Positions 60,356-64,000 of a stretch of DNA of 64,000 nt are shown piece by piece. The stretch comes from Roseivirga sp. (GTDB lineage Bacteria > Bacteroidota > Bacteroidia > Cytophagales > Cyclobacteriaceae): assembly GCA_029262895.1 (NCBI GenBank), contig JAJCYM010000047.1, positions 23,326 to 87,325 on the forward strand. The letters run 5' to 3'. The notes below the pieces were generated by a model. It did not search any database, was not told the origin of the DNA, and saw nothing but the letters and a program-made list of their open reading frames with translations. Position 1 is the first letter of the stretch. Each line of letters starts with the position of its first letter. The position numbers and the translations under genes are program-made.

Positions 60356-61270
60356 TTAGAGATTTAAATAGTCGGGTAATGCTGGTCTGTTTTTAATTCC
60401 TTCATTGATAATGCTCAGCACCGACTCTCTTTCAGTTCCCACCAAAGGCAGTCGCGGTGCCCTTACATTCTCCGTGCCGATACCAGTACCCACTTCGGCC
60501 AGTTTTATATTCTGAACCAACTTGGCATTAATATCAAGCTCCAACAATGGTAAGAACCATCGGTAAATTTCCAAAGCTTCTTTGTGCATTCCGGCCTGAA
60601 CCAATCGGTAAATGGCAACAGTTTCTTTTGGGAAAGCACAAACCAAACCAGCTACCCAGCCATCGGCTCCCATAAATAGGCTTTCAAGGGCAAGCGTATC
60701 GACTCCGGAAAGTATTTTGAATCGATCACCGAAACGACTAATCATTCGGGTAATATTGGAAATATCTCGAGTGGATTCTTTTACGGCCTGGATGTTGTCA
60801 CAAACGGCTAACTCTTCAAACATGTCAAGAGTCACCTCGATTTTATAATCAACCGGGTTGTTATAAACCATAATTGGCAGAGCTGTGTTGTTCGCCACTG
60901 CCTTGTAGTATTCAACGGTTTCTCGGTCATCGGCTTTGTAGCGCATCGGGGGAAGCATCATTAAACCACTCGCCCCATTGTCTGCTGCTTTTGATGCTGC
61001 GGTTATGGCGCCCTTGGTGGTTTGCTCGGCAATATTCATCACCACAGGCACTTTACCATTGACTATTTCAACGGTTTTTCTAACAAGCACGTCTTTCTCT
61101 TTATCAAGGAGTGAGCTGGCCTCACCCAATGTACCACCCAGAATGATGCCGTCAACTCTGGCCTCCAATTGGGCGTTAATATTTACTTCGAAGGTCTCCA
61201 GATCAAGCGTATCATCTGCATTGAACTTGGTGGTAACAGCCGGATATACTCCGTTCCAGGCAACTTTCAT
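60356..61270 (-). CDS. Pyrroline-4-hydroxy-2-carboxylate deaminase (DapA superfamily)
   Basis: A 304-residue class I aldolase-fold protein. GIILGGTLGEASSLLDKEK, the catalytic Tyr in LPIMVYNNPVDYKI (about Tyr136) and the Schiff-base Lys in IQAVKESTRDISN (about Lys164) are the DHDPS/NAL family motifs. In this operon it would deaminate and dehydrate pyrroline-4-hydroxy-2-carboxylate to 2-oxoglutarate semialdehyde. It is the first gene of the operon, divergent from the AraC regulator; other DapA-like functions are less likely in this context. Confidence 0.9.
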   Translation of the reverse strand: MKVAWNGVYPAVTTKFNADDTLDLETFEVNINAQLEARVDGIILGGTLGEASSLLDKEKDVLVRKTVEIVNGKVPVVMNIAEQTTKGAITAASKAADNGASGLMMLPPMRYKADDRETVEYYKAVANNTALPIMVYNNPVDYKIEVTLDMFEELAVCDNIQAVKESTRDISNITRMISRFGDRFKILSGVDTLALESLFMGADGWVAGLVCAFPKETVAIYRLVQAGMHKEALEIYRWFLPLLELDINAKLVQNIKLAEVGTGIGTENVRAPRLPLVGTERESVLSIINEGIKNRPALPDYLNL

Positions 61271-61293
61271 GTCTTTGTCTTTAAATAGTTTAT

Positions 61294-61375
61294 CGTCATT
61301 CTGAGCGAAACAAAGTGCAGCGAAGAATCTCGTCTATCTAGGTGAGATCCTTCGGGCACTGCCCTCAGGATGACG
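61294..61375. repeat. Nested inverted-repeat element in the hydroxyproline promoter region
   Basis: 82 bases. Outer arms CGTCATTCTGAG (61294-61305) and CTCAGGATGACG (61364-61375) pair with one mismatch. Inner arms CGAAGAATCTC (61321-61331) and GAGATCCTTCG (61344-61354) pair with one mismatch. Repeats reading CGTCATCCTGAG...CGAAGGATCTC occur widely in bacterial genomes as dispersed elements. It separates the divergent hypD-like and AraC genes, so the two must have promoters on either side. Confidence 0.75.
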
Positions 61376-61438
61376 ATTCAAAATTAGGCAATGCCCAACC
61401 GCCTCTCCGACTAAATCTTAGCTGTTAATGGTATGATA

Positions 61439-61466
61439 TTGACATGAATAAACAAAATTGTATAAT
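61439..61466 (+). promoter_or_regulatory. sigma70-consensus-like TTGACA-N16-TATAAT before the AraC gene
   Basis: TTGACA (61439-61444) and TATAAT (61461-61466) are exact matches to the proteobacterial consensus with 16 bases between them. It lies 22 bases before the ATG at 61488. Bacteroidota normally use TTTG/TAnnTTTG, so this may be chance or a site read by another sigma factor. Confidence 0.35.
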
Positions 61467-61487
61467 TTCACCGTATATATTGTATCA

Positions 61488-62357
61488 ATGAAAGTCCTGC
61501 CGTTCAAAATTCCTAAGGTCACTGAGCACTCGTTTGGAGTTCAGCATGATATAGAACCGCATTTCTACGACACGCTACACCAACACCCCGAAACCCAGAT
61601 TACTTTAATTAAGCAAAGTACTGGTACTTTGATATTAGGTGATCATATCGGAGAGTTTGCCCCCGGAGATGTGATTGTTGTGGGGGCGAATATTCCACAT
61701 GTATTTAGAAATGACAGCAGTTATTACGAGAACGAAGTGAAGGGAGCTGCCAAGGCCATTTCCTTATTCTTTGATGAGGAAAGCCTGGGACAGGCCTTTT
61801 TTGAGCTTCCAGAAATGGCTGAAGTCAAGCATATGCTAAATGTTTCCGGCCGGGGACTTAAGGTAGTTGGGGCACATAAGGAACTTTTAAAAGGCCTGAT
61901 CTTGAATATTGACACCAGGGTTGGGGTCAAGCGAATGATTGATTTTTTGGAGATCCTACATCTACTTTCGAAAGAAGATCAGACCGTATTCCTTTCTTCT
62001 GAAGCTCTGAATTCAGGTTTTAAAGAATCGGAAGGGCAACGACTGAATGATATTTTCCAGTTTACTATGAAGGAGTATCAGCGCCCTATTTCCTTGGAGG
62101 AAGTAGCGGATATTGCCAATATGACTGTCTCCGCATTTTGTCGATACTTTAAGCAGCGCACTCGAAAGACCTATATCAATTTCCTTAATGAAGTGCGGAT
62201 TGGGCAGGCTTGTAAGATGTTAGTCAATGAAGGCCATAGTATCGGGGAGATTTGCTATCTCTCTGGATTTAATAACCTCTCTCACTTCAACCGCAAGTTC
62301 AAGGCTATTACTGGCTTTTCACCGAAGCAGTATATCAGGAATATTAGAGTGGGGTAA
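61488..62357 (+). CDS. AraC-family regulator of the hydroxyproline genes
   Basis: About 289 residues from ATG 61488; the TTG at 61458 overlaps the TATAAT box and is rejected. The N-terminus has a cupin domain (HPETQITLIKQSTGTLILGDHIGEFAPGDVIVVGANIPHVFRN), probably ligand-sensing. The C-terminal HTH pair is at about 190-285 (SLEEVADIANMTVSAFCRYFKQRTRKTYINFLNEVRIGQACKMLV and SIGEICYLSGFNNLSHFNRKFKAITGFSPKQY). Divergent placement beside the first operon gene makes it the likely hydroxyproline-responsive activator. Confidence 0.92.
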   Translation: MKVLPFKIPKVTEHSFGVQHDIEPHFYDTLHQHPETQITLIKQSTGTLILGDHIGEFAPGDVIVVGANIPHVFRNDSSYYENEVKGAAKAISLFFDEESLGQAFFELPEMAEVKHMLNVSGRGLKVVGAHKELLKGLILNIDTRVGVKRMIDFLEILHLLSKEDQTVFLSSEALNSGFKESEGQRLNDIFQFTMKEYQRPISLEEVADIANMTVSAFCRYFKQRTRKTYINFLNEVRIGQACKMLVNEGHSIGEICYLSGFNNLSHFNRKFKAITGFSPKQYIRNIRVG

Positions 62358-62586
62358 TGACAGGAATTAGTTCAGTTTTGCAACAATCGACTCAAAATTG
62401 AGCCCTTCCAATTCTCTTCAATTCCAAGTTGAGATTGAGTGAACCTTGGGGTTTGAGAATCGATTGTTTGCCCGTATTATTCATAATTTCAAAAAGGATG
62501 ATTATTTATTGCGAGGAGAACTTCCTTTTCTCCTAGAAAACTCATTTCATTCTTATATTGCCATCTTGCTAAAGCAATAACCCGGA

Positions 62587-62602
62587 TTTCCGAATTCGGA
62601 AA
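62587..62602. promoter_or_regulatory. 16-base perfect palindrome before the ECF sigma gene
   Basis: TTTCCGAA followed by its exact complement TTCGGAAA, 33 bases before the TTG start at 62636. It is a candidate operator or the stem of a short hairpin. The rest of the 278-base gap (62358-62635) contains no gene. Confidence 0.4.
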
Positions 62603-62635
62603 GTTTTTGTGCCCTAACTGATTCCAAAAAACAAG

Positions 62636-63196
62636 TTGAACTTACAAGAGATTCATACATCACTCAAGAATGGGGATAATAAGGCCCTAGAACATATATA
62701 CTTGGAACATGGGGATTATTGCATTAAAATGCTCACATCGAAGAAGGGATGTATTAAGGAAGAGGCAGAAGATTTGTTCATTGAGTCAGTCATGATTTTT
62801 CGAGAGAAAGTAATGGGTGGGGCGATTCAGCAGTTGACCAATACCCGATATTATCTCTATAAGACTTGCGAAAATGTTTACTTGGCCAGATTAAAATCTG
62901 AACGTGGGAAAAAGAGAAAAGTCTCTGATGTGGAGCACTTTTTTTATGCAAATGATCACATTGACATTGACGATGAATATAACTTAAAGCTTCGGGATGC
63001 GGCTAGTAAGGCGTGGGAAGAGCTGACGGAAAAGTGCAAGGATATTTTGTACTACTTTTATGTGGATTCTTTGAGAATGGCGGAGATTATGGAATTAATG
63101 AAGATTTCAAGCGTTGACGTTACGAAAACGACCAAGTCGAGGTGCTATAAAAAGTTAATGACAACAGCGAGAATCTATTACAACCAAGCGATTTAA
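62636..63196 (+). CDS. ECF-type RNA polymerase sigma factor
   Basis: A 186-residue protein starting with TTG at 62636. The sigma-2 region includes EAEDLFIESVMIFREKVMGG and RYYLYKTCENVYLARLKSERGKKRK; the sigma-4 region is AWEELTEKCKDILYYFYVDSLRMAEIMELMKISSVDVTKTTKSRCYKKLMTTAR. It looks like the divergent Bacteroidota ECF group whose partner is a membrane protein. It overlaps the partner gene by 1 base (TAATG). Controlled genes are unknown. Confidence 0.85.
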   Translation: MNLQEIHTSLKNGDNKALEHIYLEHGDYCIKMLTSKKGCIKEEAEDLFIESVMIFREKVMGGAIQQLTNTRYYLYKTCENVYLARLKSERGKKRKVSDVEHFFYANDHIDIDDEYNLKLRDAASKAWEELTEKCKDILYYFYVDSLRMAEIMELMKISSVDVTKTTKSRCYKKLMTTARIYYNQAI

Positions 63197-63942
63197 TGGC
63201 AATGGAATTGGGTGAGAATGATATTGAGCTAATAGAACGCTACCTGGATAATTCTTTGTCCACTGCAGAGGAGGAGGAGTTTCAAGCTAGGGTATCTACG
63301 TCTGATGATTTCGCTAAAGAGTTTAATTTTCAAAGAAAGGTCTTAGCCCAAATTCAGGCAGAGGAGAAGGCTGAATTGAAGGCAAAAATGCTCTCCGATT
63401 TTAGACGAGTAACTTCGGAACAGCAGACTCAAAGATGGTATTCTGGAAAAGCACCTTGGTATCTTGCCGCAGCCTCGTTGCTTTTGATCAGTGTATTTTA
63501 CTTTATCCTTGGCGGTGATGCGGATCATAAAGAAGTCTTTTCTTCCTATTACCAGGCCTATGATGGTGTGGTGGTTCCAAGAGGAGATGATCAGTCAATA
63601 ACTGATGGTTTGCAAGCGTACAACGATCTGAATTTCTCAAAGGCACTCAATATATTTTTGGCGCTAGAGAGTTATGATATTTCAGAAGGTCAACTTCAAC
63701 TACTTATAGGGAATTGCTATTTGAACCTGAATCAAGCAGGAGAGGGGCTCAGAATTTTCCAAGGTATAGAAGCAGCCGAAAACGCTAATGTGCTTAACAA
63801 CAGAGACTGGTATATGGCATTAACCCTCATCAGTTTAAATCAGTTAGCAGACGCTAAAGACCTTTTATCTAAGATTGTTAATTCAAATAGCATCTACGCA
63901 ATTCAGGCTAGAGCACTTCTGGAAGAGGCTATATTTGAATAG
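63196..63942 (+). CDS. Membrane partner of the ECF sigma factor with TPR-like domain
   Basis: A 248-residue single-pass protein. The N-terminal part (LIERYLDNSLSTAEEEEFQARVSTSDDFAKEFNFQRKVLAQIQ) is the anti-sigma-like segment found in these Bacteroidota proteins. One membrane helix lies at about 90-107 (WYLAAASLLLISVFYFIL). The outer part (about 115-245) has TPR-like helical repeats (GLQAYNDLNFSKALNIFLALE, LLIGNCYLNLNQAGEGLRIFQGIE, MALTLISLNQLADAKDLLSKIV). It probably restrains the sigma factor until a periplasmic signal arrives. Complete at its 3' end; the remaining 58 bases are uninformative. Confidence 0.8.
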   Translation: MAMELGENDIELIERYLDNSLSTAEEEEFQARVSTSDDFAKEFNFQRKVLAQIQAEEKAELKAKMLSDFRRVTSEQQTQRWYSGKAPWYLAAASLLLISVFYFILGGDADHKEVFSSYYQAYDGVVVPRGDDQSITDGLQAYNDLNFSKALNIFLALESYDISEGQLQLLIGNCYLNLNQAGEGLRIFQGIEAAENANVLNNRDWYMALTLISLNQLADAKDLLSKIVNSNSIYAIQARALLEEAIFE

Positions 63943-64000
63943 CTGCTTTTCTCATTTTCGAACGCCTGGTAGCAAGAAAAACGAAGAATAAGAGAGAGAC

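Noticed and set aside
1..64000. CRISPR arrays, tRNA or rRNA genes
   Set aside because: No regularly spaced direct repeats and no tRNA or rRNA-like stretches were found by reading; a tRNAscan or Infernal run would be decisive.

Overview
The window looks like a chromosomal segment of a free-living, probably marine member of the Bacteroidota, most likely order Cytophagales (Roseivirga/Fulvivirga-like). The supporting gene content is a DUF4270 lipoprotein next to a half-size glycogen-synthase-like protein, a bacteroidete-type heptaprenylglyceryl/GGGP synthase, a TonB-dependent receptor with a CarboxypepD_reg domain, sortilin-like and S9/M14 exopeptidases, several LytTR regulators with four membrane helices, and promoters of the TTTG-N19-TAnnTTTG type. 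The genus is inference. No rRNA, tRNA or CRISPR array was found.

Layout. 1-3000: end of secA, a SPOR-like lipoprotein and an M20 amidohydrolase in one overlapping run. 3100-6550: phosphate uptake, with a Na/Pi symporter divergent from a phosphate-selective porin; Pho-box-like repeats lie between them. 6565-8940: two small membrane proteins, pcrB and an AraC regulator. 9065-13660: acyl-CoA dehydrogenase, zinc protease, heptose adenylyltransferase, flippase-like protein, panD, panC, all on the minus strand. 13785-22700: GT5-like half protein, DUF4270, glmS, a 3HCDH-like protein, RidA, gltX, two small overlapping genes, an NnrU-like membrane protein and a WYL regulator. 22970-28990: accessory region with a secreted TNT-like NADase, a LytTR regulator, a ParE-type toxin-antitoxin pair, a RAYT transposase and two IS1-family transposases. 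28991-38454: GyrI-like, DHFR-like, AlkD-like and glycerate kinase genes; a LytTR regulator followed by a lipoprotein fusing an alpha/beta hydrolase to a LanC-like barrel; then an AlaDH/LKR-like dehydrogenase, deoC and acyP. 38541-48577: M14 peptidase, TonB receptor plus lipoprotein, MltF-like transglycosylase, CrtI-like desaturase.

49003-62357 is the functional centrepiece. It is a run of eight minus-strand genes (sortilin-like protein, DPP4-type peptidase, trans-3-hydroxyproline dehydratase, D-hydroxyproline dehydrogenase, 4-hydroxyproline epimerase, Pyr2C reductase, 2-oxoglutarate semialdehyde dehydrogenase, pyrroline-4-hydroxy-2-carboxylate deaminase) divergent from an AraC regulator. Together they encode a complete route from trans-4-hydroxyproline to 2-oxoglutarate and one from trans-3-hydroxyproline to proline, physically joined to a proline-specific peptidase. 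This suggests use of collagen-like proteins. An ECF sigma factor and its membrane partner close the window.

Non-coding structure is unusually rich. There are three copies (17835, 37778, 48763) of a 170-220 bp element with terminal inverted repeats and no gene. At least four members of a REP-like palindrome family share the core CACTTnAAGTG or GACTTnAAGTC (3184, 28865, 45372, 45453), with further palindromes of the same design at 3103 and 57785. Related GTAGTTTGAAACTAC palindromes lie at the transposase genes.
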